A stretch of DNA of 64,000 nucleotides, from contig SVST01000002.1 in the NCBI GenBank assembly GCA_015064155.1, forward strand, positions 62,001 through 126,000, written 5' to 3'. Under the pieces are notes generated by a model, which made no database searches, was not told the origin of the DNA, and saw only the letters and a program-made list of their open reading frames with translations. Of the stretch, positions 6,887 to 17,700 are shown in pieces (within the stretch, counting starts at the first letter, position 1; each line of letters opens with the position of its first letter). Made by a program: the position numbers and the translations under genes. This DNA is from Oscillospiraceae bacterium. GTDB taxonomy: Bacteria; Bacillota; Clostridia; Oscillospirales; CAG-272.

Positions 6887-9800
6887 TCAATCGTGATAAA
6901 CCACAACGTAACCGCCTCGAGGAATGGTGTACGTAACGCCCTCATATTCAACCACTACAGCGTAGCTGTTGTAGTTCAGAATAAACGACTTATACGCTTC
7001 CTTTTCCTGCGTCTTATCGTTGCGATCACCGTAGGTTACGATTACGATCTGCTTGTTATCCGAAACGAAGCGATCGTCAGCGTCACCCGTGTTGTCGTTG
7101 GGTCCGTCATTGGTGTCCTCGTCGGTAATATTACCGGCTGCCAGGATATCCTCCTTGGTGAACAAAGCATCCTTACATGCTTCCAAAAGGCTTTCGTTCT
7201 CTTCCAAATCATCTGCCTTCACAACTGCCAGTGCCGCGATCACCTTATCAACGACGTATTTTTCATCGCCTTCGGTGATATACATCTGGTTATTCTCAGC
7301 TTCCTTAACTGCCTTATCCTCGAAGAGCTTACGTGCCTGTGCGTAGTAGGTTTGGATTGCGGAAATCATATCCTGCTTGGTTTTTTCGGAAAGATCGGAC
7401 TCGCGAATCAAATCTACCGAATCAGCCACAGACTCCAGAAGAGCCAGACCCTCGTCATACAGCTTCATCTTGAGTGCATTGTTCTCAACAACCGTACTGG
7501 AAAGTGCATACAAGTTGTTCAGGTATACTACCAGATCCTTGGTTGCCTGTGCTGCGGGCAATGCCTCAATCTTGTTACCCTTCTTATCGTAGCGGTCACG
7601 CATCAGCAGCAACGCATCGTTAACCTCTGCTTCCAATCCGGGCAATTTCTTATCCAGCTGGTTTGCATTTGCAGCGATCAAGCGGTTCAAGTCTTCCATC
7701 TCGGTAATTATTTCGGTAATCGAAGCAACGGCATTCTCTGCAGTCTGCCAAGCGTTTGCAATCTTCAGCAAGCGTTCGGTAATCAAAGCCTGCTGTGCAG
7801 CGGTTTCCTTATCGGCAGCATCCTTCAGCTGCTCCTTCAGCTCAGCCTCAAGCTCATCCAAATCCAGGATACGAGTACCGGTCAAGAAATCGTGGTCGAT
7901 AATCACCTTATCCTGAACGTCTTTCAACAGTCCGTTCAATTCCGTATAGTAGGAAATCACGTCTTCCTTCCAAATATCATAACGTACCGAGTAATATTGG
8001 CTCAAATCAACAAATTCCTTGAGCTCACTGGTGTTCTGATAAGAAAGGATGAAGTAGAGCGAAGCACCGTTTTCCAATGCGCGAAGCATTGCGTAATCGG
8101 TATCACCCTCCTCGTTGAAGGGAGCACCCGCAAACTGTACGTAGCCGTGCAATACGACACCGATAAAGGGTACCGAAACGCTTGCCTTGATGTGACGGCT
8201 CGAATCGAGGTCAACGTTGAGAAGATGATCGACGTAGCCCCACGTATAAGCATTTGCGTTTTCGGTCATCAGGCTGTAGCCTGCGTTGCGAATATCGCTG
8301 AATGCCTCAACGGTGAACTTCTTACTATCCTCGCGGTTGTAAGGATCGTCCTCATCAAAGTCGGAGTTCAACGCACTACCCAACGAACCGAGCGACATCG
8401 ACTTCAATTCGTAATCGTCGTAGTTCTTGAGCAGCTTGGTGTAGAACTTGCTGTAACGGGAAGGCGAAATTGCAAGCTGATAGAAGCTTACGTATGCCTG
8501 CGAAGTAGAGCTGTACTGACGCTTGGAGGAGTAACGGTTATCAATGGTCTTAACCGCGTCCTTCTTCAGGTTCGTGCTGTCGAACAGCGTATTTCTTTCG
8601 ACGTATGCAAAGTCGAAATCGGGATACAGACCGATATGCTCACCGTCGATCGTGTTGATTGCATTCGCACGGTCGATGAGTGCGCGGAAGCCCGATGCGC
8701 CGCCTACGTTCTTTTCCCACTTCAAGGATGCGGGAACGGTAGCGTTACCCAAGCCGCCGTTTGCAAAGCCGGTCATCTTAAAGTTAATGTTCTTAACGCC
8801 CTCTGCGGAAAGCTCCTTATACATCGTCAGAATGTTATCAAAGGTCGTTAAAGGAGTCATAACGTCCATCGGAATGGTAGCAATCTGCTTCTGCGTTTCC
8901 ACAGCGCCGAACACTTCCATATACAACGGAATGTTTTCCTCCAAATCGGTTTCGGTCAGCTTGGTCAAGGTACCGTTTTCAACCAAATAATCACGGTATG
9001 CCTCTGCCATGCCAAACCAAGAGGTTTCATAATACGTGTAATCCTCTTCGTCAACCAAGCTTGCTGCCTTTTCGTCGGTCAGCATCAAGTAAGAGATCGT
9101 AATGTTTCCGGTATACTTACGTTCGGAAACGACGGTCCACTTACCGCTGGTAGAAACCGAAAGCGAATCCGCTACGTCGTAGGAGTCCTTCGGCTTCGGG
9201 TTGAAGTAGTTACGGATATAGTTATAATCGTTGGTCAAACCGCCGTGACAGGTTTCAATCTTCGCCAGCGATTCACCCTCCTTAATGATGGCAACGTATC
9301 CGCGCTGCTGCTTGGAGGTGGAAACACCGCCGGGCAGCATCGCACCGCCGTCATAGGAGTTCACGTATTCCTCGATCTTATCATACTGAACGATCGTGTT
9401 GGAAACGGTTTCGGTAACGGTTTCGGATCCGGTTGTGGGCTTTCCGTTGGAGTCCAGCTTGGTTCTGTCATACGAGAAAGTATGCAGAACTTCCTCGGAA
9501 ACGATACCGTATACGGGATAGCGAACCACCTTTTGGCTCTTTTCGGTAGCCACGTTCAATTCGTGGTACGCATAGTCGGCGCCGTAAATCTGCGCGCTGA
9601 TGTAGGTCGGGTTACCGATATCAAGCTTATTGAAGTCGAACAACTCACCTGCACCGTCGGGGAAGAAGGTATATCCCTCGTTGTTGCTGTTACCCGCGCC
9701 CATGTAAGGCAGGATACTGATGTTGTTCAAGGAATAAGCCGCCATATCGTAACGCAAGCCGTTACAAGGCATCGTAACGTCAACACCCTTATCGGTCAAG

Positions 9801-10669
9801 GAATACTCCAGTGCCATCTTGAACAGAGGGTACTGTACGATTTCTTCCTCGTATCCGGTTTCTGCGTGGTCGGCATCCATTTGCTCAAAGGTGTATTCAT
9901 CGCAGAAGTTCTTGATGATATTTTCGCAAGTGTTTACGCTTCTTTCGGAATCATTGAACAGGAACACCCAGATATCCATCTGCTCGCAGATCGGATATTC
10001 CTTCAAAAGCTTTTCCTTCTGCTTCTGTCCAGACTTGTTTTCCAAGCTTTCAAACTTGTAGTTTGACATAAACTGGTCGTAGTTAAACTTCGACAGAGTA
10101 CCGCGATCAACCGCAGCCTCCAAGGGCTTTTGAATGTATTTGGTAAAGCTTTCGTTCGAGATCAATCTCGGAACCAGCTTTCTGGTAACCTCTTGACCGA
10201 TCGAGTATTCTATACGAACACCGTTTTTGATCTTCAGAACCTTGATCTGGTCACGCATTGCCGCATCCTTAAAGCTGTACAAGGGGTCTCCCTTACCGGT
10301 CGTAACGTCCTCATACTGTACGATAATCTGCGACATCAGTTGTTTCTTGACATCCTGAGAGCCCTTCTTGGTGCCTGCGATATCATAGGGGTTGCTGAAG
10401 AGGATATCACCCGTGCGGGTGTCCTTGGTTGCAACCTCACCGCTGATTTTATCAACGTAAAGCTCGTAACCGCTACGGCTAAACATCAACTCCATGCTTG
10501 CAAGCTTTTCTTCGGGCGTTTTATACACCGTCGTTTTGGTGTAGGTGTTAAAATCCGTTTCTTCAACCGCCTCTGCCGCCGATACACCGACGGAAGTAAA
10601 TACGGTAAACGCACTCAACAACATAAGAACAGCCAAGAATGTCGAAAGTATTCTATTAAAAATTTTCAT
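6887..10669 (-). CDS. DUF5696-type secreted protein of sugar ABC operons
   Basis: A 1260-residue exported protein with a cleavable signal peptide (residues 1 to about 31, ending GVSAAEA) and no lipobox. Mixed alpha/beta sequence in the middle (about residues 560-930) includes HIGLYPDFDFAYV and ENANAYTWGYVDHLL and has the look of a glycosidase-like TIM barrel, with candidate acidic residues but no motif I can assign. A helical, coiled-coil-like section follows (about 950-1170), and the last 60 residues (IVIVTYGDRNDKTQEKEAYK to the C-terminus) form a small beta domain. Proteins annotated DUF5696 recur beside sugar permeases in Clostridia. The start has AAGGAGG 8 bases upstream. Function unknown; polysaccharide binding or cleavage is a guess from context. 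Confidence 0.75.
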   Translation of the reverse strand: MKIFNRILSTFLAVLMLLSAFTVFTSVGVSAAEAVEETDFNTYTKTTVYKTPEEKLASMELMFSRSGYELYVDKISGEVATKDTRTGDILFSNPYDIAGTKKGSQDVKKQLMSQIIVQYEDVTTGKGDPLYSFKDAAMRDQIKVLKIKNGVRIEYSIGQEVTRKLVPRLISNESFTKYIQKPLEAAVDRGTLSKFNYDQFMSNYKFESLENKSGQKQKEKLLKEYPICEQMDIWVFLFNDSERSVNTCENIIKNFCDEYTFEQMDADHAETGYEEEIVQYPLFKMALEYSLTDKGVDVTMPCNGLRYDMAAYSLNNISILPYMGAGNSNNEGYTFFPDGAGELFDFNKLDIGNPTYISAQIYGADYAYHELNVATEKSQKVVRYPVYGIVSEEVLHTFSYDRTKLDSNGKPTTGSETVTETVSNTIVQYDKIEEYVNSYDGGAMLPGGVSTSKQQRGYVAIIKEGESLAKIETCHGGLTNDYNYIRNYFNPKPKDSYDVADSLSVSTSGKWTVVSERKYTGNITISYLMLTDEKAASLVDEEDYTYYETSWFGMAEAYRDYLVENGTLTKLTETDLEENIPLYMEVFGAVETQKQIATIPMDVMTPLTTFDNILTMYKELSAEGVKNINFKMTGFANGGLGNATVPASLKWEKNVGGASGFRALIDRANAINTIDGEHIGLYPDFDFAYVERNTLFDSTNLKKDAVKTIDNRYSSKRQYSSTSQAYVSFYQLAISPSRYSKFYTKLLKNYDDYELKSMSLGSLGSALNSDFDEDDPYNREDSKKFTVEAFSDIRNAGYSLMTENANAYTWGYVDHLLNVDLDSSRHIKASVSVPFIGVVLHGYVQFAGAPFNEEGDTDYAMLRALENGASLYFILSYQNTSELKEFVDLSQYYSVRYDIWKEDVISYYTELNGLLKDVQDKVIIDHDFLTGTRILDLDELEAELKEQLKDAADKETAAQQALITERLLKIANAWQTAENAVASITEIITEMEDLNRLIAANANQLDKKLPGLEAEVNDALLLMRDRYDKKGNKIEALPAAQATKDLVVYLNNLYALSSTVVENNALKMKLYDEGLALLESVADSVDLIRESDLSEKTKQDMISAIQTYYAQARKLFEDKAVKEAENNQMYITEGDEKYVVDKVIAALAVVKADDLEENESLLEACKDALFTKEDILAAGNITDEDTNDGPNDNTGDADDRFVSDNKQIVIVTYGDRNDKTQEKEAYKSFILNYNSYAVVVEYEGVTYTIPRGGYVVVYHD

Positions 10670-10690
10670 GCTTTAACCTCCTTGTCTGTC

Positions 10691-12838
10691 TTACATTCGG
10701 AATTGAATTTCGGTGACGATGTTGGTAACCAGGCTGACCATCTTAGACAGCAGCATACTGAACAGCAACACGATAAAGATGATACAAGCCATTGCCAAAA
10801 CCGTACCCAGAATCGTGATGAAGTTCTTACCCATCGAATAGTCGTGCGTTACCATCGTACCGAAGAAGATCAAGAGGAATGCCCACACGAATGCAATCGT
10901 GCCAAGCATTTCGATCAGAGATGCCTCGTTGTTGGTTACCCAGTTGGAGCAAAGCGTTGCGGGGATGATCAAAAGCGGAAGCGGCAACAAGCTGTACGAA
11001 GTCGCAATAAAGATATCCTTGAAGCTACCCTCACCCTCGAACAAGGTAGTCAAACACCAGTTTGCTACGGTGAACAGGAAGAACGGTACCAAAACCGAAA
11101 TGCACTGTGCCCAAATGGTAGAATACGAGTTGGTGGGATTCATAACGTATCCCTGACCAATGCTCTGATAGAAGAACGTAACTACGGTCATCGCCAGGAA
11201 GACGATTGCCGCGCGAACCGAACCTCGATGCTCGTGCTTCAAGTCGTAGAAGCCGTCGAACGGGTGGAAGATGACGTAGAAGCCATACAAAAGCTCCTGC
11301 CCGAAGGTCTTTCGTGCGTGTCCGTCGGTTGAAACACGCTTGTTAACCTTTGCGGCAAAGCCCAGGAACTTCAGCACTGCAATGATAATCACCACAATGA
11401 CTACCATCAACAGAATGAAGTACGAGGACATCCACTCCTTACGAACCTCCTTATAGGAGTTCGACCAGTTACGCGTATCGTATGCGGTTTCGTAGTACTT
11501 CAAGGATTCCTCGTACTCACCGCTACGGTAAAGCGCGTTACCGATACCAACGTACGCTGCGTCAAAGTTGGAGTTTCTCTGCAGCACCTTTTCCCAACAG
11601 GAAATTGCGTAAGAGTAGTCCAGGGAGTTCTCCGCCGCGATTGCCTGCAAGAGAAGATCTCCGTATCCGGTACGCTGGTAAACCAGCAATGCGCTGGTAG
11701 GCGTTTTCTTATCCAAAATCAACATGGTCTCATTTTGGTAAGCAATTGCCTTGATATCACCGATGCTACCCAACAAGCCGCCTCGGTCGCCGAATGCGAA
11801 CAAGAGGTTTCCGTTGAAGTCATAGGTGTAAATCTTTTGACGCTTAGAGTCGATAATCGACCAAGTCTTTTCGGGTCCAACCGCTACGTCAATGATGGTA
11901 GACGGGCCGGTAACCGTCGATTTATCATAGGTGTTAAATGCAACCTCACCTGCAGGGGGCCAGAAACCGTTTCTTCTCATGATTTCGTCACCTGCGGGGT
12001 TCAGGAGCTTAACGGGCATGTACTTACCACTCTTGGATTTTCCGCGAACCGCGCTTGCTACCGAGCCCTCGTTAATAGAGGACGTAGTTGCGTAAATAAA
12101 TCCGTCGGGAGTGATCGTAACGTTGTTAAACTCGGTGGTCAGCTTTTCCTCCTGCATGGACTGCTGCTCCTCGGTACGGAAGCGTCTCCAAATCAAATCC
12201 CACGCGGAGATCGTAGGAGCCTGCGCACCAACGAAGCCTACAAAATTTCCGTCACGGTCCATAACGATGATACCCTGATAGGTGGTGGAGGATACAACGT
12301 ACATTCTGCCGTACTGGTCAATTGCCATTGCCACGGGCGTATACACGTGGTTGGTTTTGAACAGCTGGCTTTCGGGAGCATCTACGATGCGCTTGAAGGT
12401 ACCTTCCAAATCAAATTCTACCAAGCGGTTCTTTTTGGTATCACAAACCCAAATCGATTCCTCGGTTACGAAAACACCTTGAGGAGCGTACAGCTCGTCG
12501 GGGTTACCCTGGCTGTTGATGAACGAGCTGATAGAAAATTCATACTCATAGTAGCGGCTCAAAACCACGATACGGTTGTTTCCGGTATCGGCGATGTAAA
12601 CCTTTTCATCCGCGCCGGTTACCAAATCGCTGGGGTTTTTCAGCTCCTTGTCAAGACCCATCTGCGTGGAGTCGATCGAAGCGTTGGGAGAGTATGCATC
12701 GGGAGAGTACAGAGGCGTACCGCTGATCGAGTAGGTGTAGGTCTGATATGCAGAAGCACCGGACGTTCCTACGCACAGCATGGATGCAAGCATTGTCAAG
12801 GACAATATCACTAATAATATGGAAGTTATTTTTTTCAT
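10691..12838 (-). CDS. NHL-repeat / TPR / Yip1-domain membrane protein
   Basis: A 715-residue multidomain protein. A signal peptide (1 to about 30) leads into an extracellular beta-propeller of NHL-type repeats (about 60-390; note NPSDLVTGADEKVYIADTGN and LYAPQGVFVTEESIWVCDTK). A short TPR-like helical section follows (about 395-460, AYVGIGNALYRSGEYEESLK), then a membrane anchor near residue 470 and a Yip1-like bundle of hydrophobic segments (about 520-715, starting FYVIFHPFDGFYDLKHEHRG). This architecture recurs in Clostridia sugar ABC operons. It lies 21 bases before the DUF5696 gene. A scaffold or sensor role for an outer substrate-capture complex is inferred; no enzyme motif is visible. 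Confidence 0.8.
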   Translation of the reverse strand: MKKITSILLVILSLTMLASMLCVGTSGASAYQTYTYSISGTPLYSPDAYSPNASIDSTQMGLDKELKNPSDLVTGADEKVYIADTGNNRIVVLSRYYEYEFSISSFINSQGNPDELYAPQGVFVTEESIWVCDTKKNRLVEFDLEGTFKRIVDAPESQLFKTNHVYTPVAMAIDQYGRMYVVSSTTYQGIIVMDRDGNFVGFVGAQAPTISAWDLIWRRFRTEEQQSMQEEKLTTEFNNVTITPDGFIYATTSSINEGSVASAVRGKSKSGKYMPVKLLNPAGDEIMRRNGFWPPAGEVAFNTYDKSTVTGPSTIIDVAVGPEKTWSIIDSKRQKIYTYDFNGNLLFAFGDRGGLLGSIGDIKAIAYQNETMLILDKKTPTSALLVYQRTGYGDLLLQAIAAENSLDYSYAISCWEKVLQRNSNFDAAYVGIGNALYRSGEYEESLKYYETAYDTRNWSNSYKEVRKEWMSSYFILLMVVIVVIIIAVLKFLGFAAKVNKRVSTDGHARKTFGQELLYGFYVIFHPFDGFYDLKHEHRGSVRAAIVFLAMTVVTFFYQSIGQGYVMNPTNSYSTIWAQCISVLVPFFLFTVANWCLTTLFEGEGSFKDIFIATSYSLLPLPLLIIPATLCSNWVTNNEASLIEMLGTIAFVWAFLLIFFGTMVTHDYSMGKNFITILGTVLAMACIIFIVLLFSMLLSKMVSLVTNIVTEIQFRM

Positions 12839-12848
12839 ACTGTCCTCC

Positions 12849-13721
12849 TTAATCCTTCATACCACTCGAACCCATCGTTTCAATGATGTTCGACTGGGTG
12901 ATAACGAATACGAGAATCGGCACTGCCATCATCAACACGGTCGAGGCAGCAGATGCACCCTGACGCTTGATACCGCCCGCGGTGATCTGTCCGATTGCGT
13001 AGTTGAAGGACTTGAGCTGCTCGGAATAAATGTAAATGGAAGAGCCTGCGTTCCAAAGGCTTTGGAACGAGTAAATGATCAGGGTCAGCCAAGCGGGCTT
13101 AACCATCGGCATTGCGATCGTCCAGTAGGTACGAATCTCACTCGCACCGTCAAGACGCGCACTTTCCAATACGGTATCGGGAACCGAGCTGTCCATAAAT
13201 TGCTTCATCAGGTACAATCCCAAGGTGTAACCCCACGCAGGAATAATGATTGCCCAATAGGTATCAACCATCTTGAACGCACTCATCAGAATAAAGCTGG
13301 TGATTGCGGTAACCGTGGAGTGGAACATCAACGAGGTTTGAATGGTTTTAAACACGAACTTACCGCCGGGGAACTTGATCTTTGCCAATGCGTAAGCACA
13401 CATGGAAGCAATAAACAAGTGACCGAAAGTACCGCCCACAGAGGTGAACAGCGTGTTAAAGATGTAACGGGAAAAGGGAACCCAGGAGTCGTTCATCAAC
13501 GTAAACAGATCCTTGAAGTTACCGAGCGTGGGGTTCATAACCACGAATTTCGGGGGGTACATCCACAACTCATCCAAGGGCTTGAGTGACTGCATCACAA
13601 CGTAAACCATCGGCAGGAACATAAAGATACCGAGGAGAGTCAAGATAAACGTAATACCCGCGTCACCGCCCACCGAACGGGACAGGACGACTCTGTGCTT
13701 TCTTGTTCTTAATTTTGCCAT
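12849..13721 (-). CDS. Carbohydrate ABC transporter permease, MalG-like (first pair)
   Basis: A 290-residue permease of normal MalG length with six hydrophobic segments and the EAA loop LESARLDGASEIRTYWTIAM then PMVKPAW. The N-terminal segment before the first membrane helix is short and basic. It starts one base after the stop of the MalF-like partner, so the two are translationally coupled. Its partner and the large solute-binding protein lie directly upstream in the same transcript. This is the standard half of the operon; a second permease pair lies farther downstream. Confidence 0.93.
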   Translation of the reverse strand: MAKLRTRKHRVVLSRSVGGDAGITFILTLLGIFMFLPMVYVVMQSLKPLDELWMYPPKFVVMNPTLGNFKDLFTLMNDSWVPFSRYIFNTLFTSVGGTFGHLFIASMCAYALAKIKFPGGKFVFKTIQTSLMFHSTVTAITSFILMSAFKMVDTYWAIIIPAWGYTLGLYLMKQFMDSSVPDTVLESARLDGASEIRTYWTIAMPMVKPAWLTLIIYSFQSLWNAGSSIYIYSEQLKSFNYAIGQITAGGIKRQGASAASTVLMMAVPILVFVITQSNIIETMGSSGMKD

Positions 13722-13722
13722 A

Positions 13723-14670
13723 TTACGAACCTACCTTTGAGATGGCTTTCTTTACGACCATGTTTGCGCCTACCATGATCAGGAACAGCACAACCGCGAT
13801 CGCGGAAGAATAACCGATTTCATAACGCTGACCACCGTAGTCCTCCAAATGGTGCATGATCGTATGCGCCGAATAGTCAACCGACGGGAAGCCGGCAAGT
13901 GCGGTAACAACGCCGCCGAAGCCGAACGAACTGGTGATTGCCATGATTGCACCGAACATCAGCTGAGGCTTCATGCTGGGCAACGTGATGTACCAAAGCT
14001 CCTGCCAACGGTTCTTAACACCGTCAACGGCTCCTGCCTCGTAAAGCGAACGGTCAACGCCCTGCAAACCTGCGATAAAGGACAGGAACGAAGTACCGAG
14101 CGACGTCCACAAAGCAACCACGATACAAAGCGGCATAACGTAGTCGGCATCCTGGAAGAACGCGATAGGCGTCGTAATCATACCGGTTTCCAACAAAATG
14201 GAGTTGATCCATCCGTAGGAGTCCGATGCGAACAAGGTACCCCAGATCAGGTATACCTGTCCGGCAATGGAGGGTGCGTAGAAGACCAAGGTTACAAGCG
14301 AACGAATCTTCGGGGAAAGCTCGTTGATAAACCAAGCAATCAAGAAGGACATCAAGTAGGATACGGGACCTACGATGACCGCGAAGATCAAGGTGTTTTT
14401 ACAAGCGATCAAGAAAACGTCGTCTGCAAAGAACAGATTGATGTAGTTTTCCAATCCGACAAAATTCGGCCATTGGAGCATATTAAAGTCTGTAAAGCTG
14501 ATAACCGCAGAAAGGAACACGGGAACGATCGTGAACAAGGTAAAGATGATAACGTAAGGCGCGATCATCAGATACGCAACCCAGTTGCGGCGCATCTCCT
14601 TGCGGATCCATTGAGCGTATGTAATATCTTTTCTGGCAACAGCTTTTGCTTCTGCTGTTTTTCGTGACAT
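13723..14670 (-). CDS. Carbohydrate ABC transporter permease, MalF-like (first pair)
   Basis: A 315-residue permease with the EAA loop YEAGAVDGVKNRWQELWYIT then LPSMKP. It has a 30-residue cytoplasmic N-terminus and six predicted membrane helices beginning VAYLMIAPYVIIFTLFTIVP. The start ATG has AAGGAG 9 bases upstream. It follows the solute-binding protein gene after a 46-base gap. Together with the next gene it should form the translocation channel; no ATP-binding protein is encoded in the operon. Confidence 0.93.
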   Translation of the reverse strand: MSRKTAEAKAVARKDITYAQWIRKEMRRNWVAYLMIAPYVIIFTLFTIVPVFLSAVISFTDFNMLQWPNFVGLENYINLFFADDVFLIACKNTLIFAVIVGPVSYLMSFLIAWFINELSPKIRSLVTLVFYAPSIAGQVYLIWGTLFASDSYGWINSILLETGMITTPIAFFQDADYVMPLCIVVALWTSLGTSFLSFIAGLQGVDRSLYEAGAVDGVKNRWQELWYITLPSMKPQLMFGAIMAITSSFGFGGVVTALAGFPSVDYSAHTIMHHLEDYGGQRYEIGYSSAIAVVLFLIMVGANMVVKKAISKVGS

Positions 14671-14716
14671 TTGCTCTATCTCCTTATATAGATTTCATGA
14701 AGCGGATGCTCCGTCG

Positions 14717-17700
14717 TCAATAAGACGCCAGTGCATCGGCCGCGTTTCTCAGACATTCACCGATAAAGTATACCAACTCCTGCTCGTTCAAGCTTCCGAT
14801 CGTATAACCGCCGTGCTTGGGCTCTGCAGTTTGCTTTCCTACGTTTACATAATAGGAAGGAACCTCAACAACCTTACCGCTGACCTTAGTGATCTTTTTG
14901 GTTTGTCCGTTCCATTCGTCAGCAAGAATCTCTTCGAACATTCCGGCTGCTTCATCAAGCTGAGCAATCTTCTGGTTTGCAACCGCGTATTTGGTTGCTT
15001 CGATTGCAGCCGCATATTTGGGATCACTGTACTTGTCGGTCAGCTTTTCGATCGCATTCATTGCCTGATTCATACGCTTCGAAGCAAGAGTCTGACCGAT
15101 CTCAAGCGTTTCAAGCTGGAACTCTTGACGCTTACGGGTAATCTCTTTGTTGATAGTGTTGATATAGCTCAAAATCTCGGTACTGGGATCCGCATCATCG
15201 TTGTAAGCCGCGAGGAATGCGAAGTTGGTGTGACGGTCGAGATAGTAGCTACCGGGGTAGTTGGGAATTGCCGCGAGGTTTTCAAATTGCTTTGCAACCT
15301 CCTCGTATTCGGAAACGGTCCAAGGCAAGCTGGACAGAGCCAAGCGGTTTGCGGTAGGCTGCTTTGCCGAGTCACCGATAATCGCAACCATTTCGTTTGC
15401 GTACTCGATCTGACACTCAGCACCGGTGTACCACTTCATGAATTCCCATGCAGACTCGGTATCCTTGATGCCCTTAATCATAACGACCGCGGCAATGGTA
15501 GAGTCGGCGGTGTTATTGATGCTACCGTCCTCCTGAACCGTACCGGGAACGGGAACGAATGTCCACTTACCCTCGATCTCGGTTGCAAATACCTTCAACT
15601 GGTTGTACAAGCCGGTGTAATCGGCAAGGATGATGGGCATCTCACCGGTTCTGAAACGGTTTGCTGCGTTGTAGGAGTAGGGGAAGGAGTACTGCGTAAA
15701 CATGTTACACATCTTTTCGAAGGCTGCAAGACCCTTTACCGAGTCAAGGTTGATTCTCATACCGTCGTCGGCATAGAGGTCACCGTTGGACTGATACAGG
15801 AAGATCTTGTAGTTGGTGTTCACACCGATCTCCATGTTGTTGGTTTCCAGGATCGACTGTGCCGTGTAAAGATCCTCCCACGTTTTGGGAATCTCAAGAC
15901 CCAGCTCATCCAAAACGTCCAAGCGGACGAACATCATCTGGAAGGTTTGCGTTTCGGGCAAGCCGTAGGTGTGAACGTCGCCGTCGGCATCGGCGATCTC
16001 AAGCTGGATCATCGATGCGTGTGTAAACGACGCATCCACAAGTTCTCGGAACCCTGACATTTCTTCCACATTATTTAAAGCACCGCGTATCGCGTAGTTA
16101 ATAACCGTGGAGTCGCCCAGTCCCAAATAGACGTCAGGCCCCATTCCCGCCAAAATCGAAGGCAACAAGGTACTGCCGTTTACCAGCTTCAGGTTTACGG
16201 AAATCTTGGAAGCAGGAGTAAATTTATTGGTAGAAAGGTTACGGATAACCTGAGATTGGTCACGACCGTAAGCCAGCCATACGTCGATCAGCTTACCGCT
16301 TTCGTTGTCCTCCAAAGCACCCATGCTGTTATAGTCACGGAAGAAGCTTTGAATGAAGCTCTTGCACTCGTGGATAAAGGTGCGGAAGAAGTTTGCCGCG
16401 CCCTTGGGTGCCTTTGCTTCGGGAGGCTGAATCATCATGTAGTCGATCTGCAACGGCTGCGTCTTCGCATCGGACAAGAACGTACCGAGGTTACCGACGT
16501 AGCTCTTGAAGTTATCCAGGTTTTTCGTGATCTTGTCCTCGTGGTATGCCATCTTACGAAGCATATCGGTGAGTCGGTCACAAGTACCGGAGTAGGAGGA
16601 CGAAACGCCTGCGGATTCACGCAAGAACTTGGAAACCTCCTCCAGCTCTCCCGCCTGCTCGATCATGGTAACCAGCGTTTCGGGCATCAGCTGAGAGAAG
16701 TTATAGGTAGTATAAGCGTCGGGCGAGGGACCCGTCAGCTTGATGATGCTCAGGTAAGCCTGGTTCAGCTTGGTCAGAATGCTCTCGATCTGCAGAACCT
16801 TTTCGCTCATCGATCCCAACGTAACCTCAAAGCGAATCGTATATTCAACGCCCGCCTCAAAGTACATTTGATAAGTATCATCCTTACCGTCCATGTCAAC
16901 GTCATAGCCGGCAGTCAGGTTGGTTACCTTCCATTTGGTACCGTAGTTGTAACGAAGCTCTGCCGCCTCGGCAAACGGAACGCCGTCGTAGTAGCCCGCG
17001 GTGTTGCCGTGAACCGCCTTATAAGCATCTGCGCTCTCGTACTCGTCCAAATAAACCTGCATGGAACGGCAGACGTACATACCGTCAAGGTAGCTCTGCT
17101 TGTAGCGCGTGTAGATCTCGTACATACCCGAGCTTTCCACCTTGAAGCGGTACTGTACCCACTGACCTGCGGTAGACCACTTTTCGGTACCGATGGTGTT
17201 CAGCACCACGCGAGTGGTATCACTCGGAGAGGTCAGAGGAGAAGTACGGTCCTCAACGGGATATACGCCGTTGGAGGAGGTGTTCGCCGTGTTCTCAGCC
17301 TCAAGTCTGATGGTGTCCTTACCGTTCGGCAGGGTACCGAGCTGATTCTTCAGTGACGCTACGTATTCATTATAAGAGCTCGTTTCCTCGTAAGGCAACA
17401 GCACGATGGATGCCAGCGCAACCGCTTCGTTAACGCCCTCCAGGGAAAGCGTCAGCTTGCCGTCGATGGGCTTGATTACGAATCCGAAGTTATTGGAGAA
17501 GTAACCGCCGCTATCCTTGATCGTATAGGAGGTCCAGCGAGGCGTTTGCACCGCAGTGGGGCGAAGCTCGTTGTTTTCCGCATCGTTCACGAAGAAGCGC
17601 AAGCCGTACTTCTTGGCAAACTCGTAATTTGCCTGCGTCACGACGTTCGGCTTGGTTACCGTAATCGTTTTGCCGTCCTCGGAAGCCACGCAGTTCAAGC

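Noticed and set aside
6770-8851. A 693-codon open frame antisense to the DUF5696 gene
   Set aside because: It is opposite a gene with clear signal peptide and RBS; its translation has no known domain and starts inside another gene.
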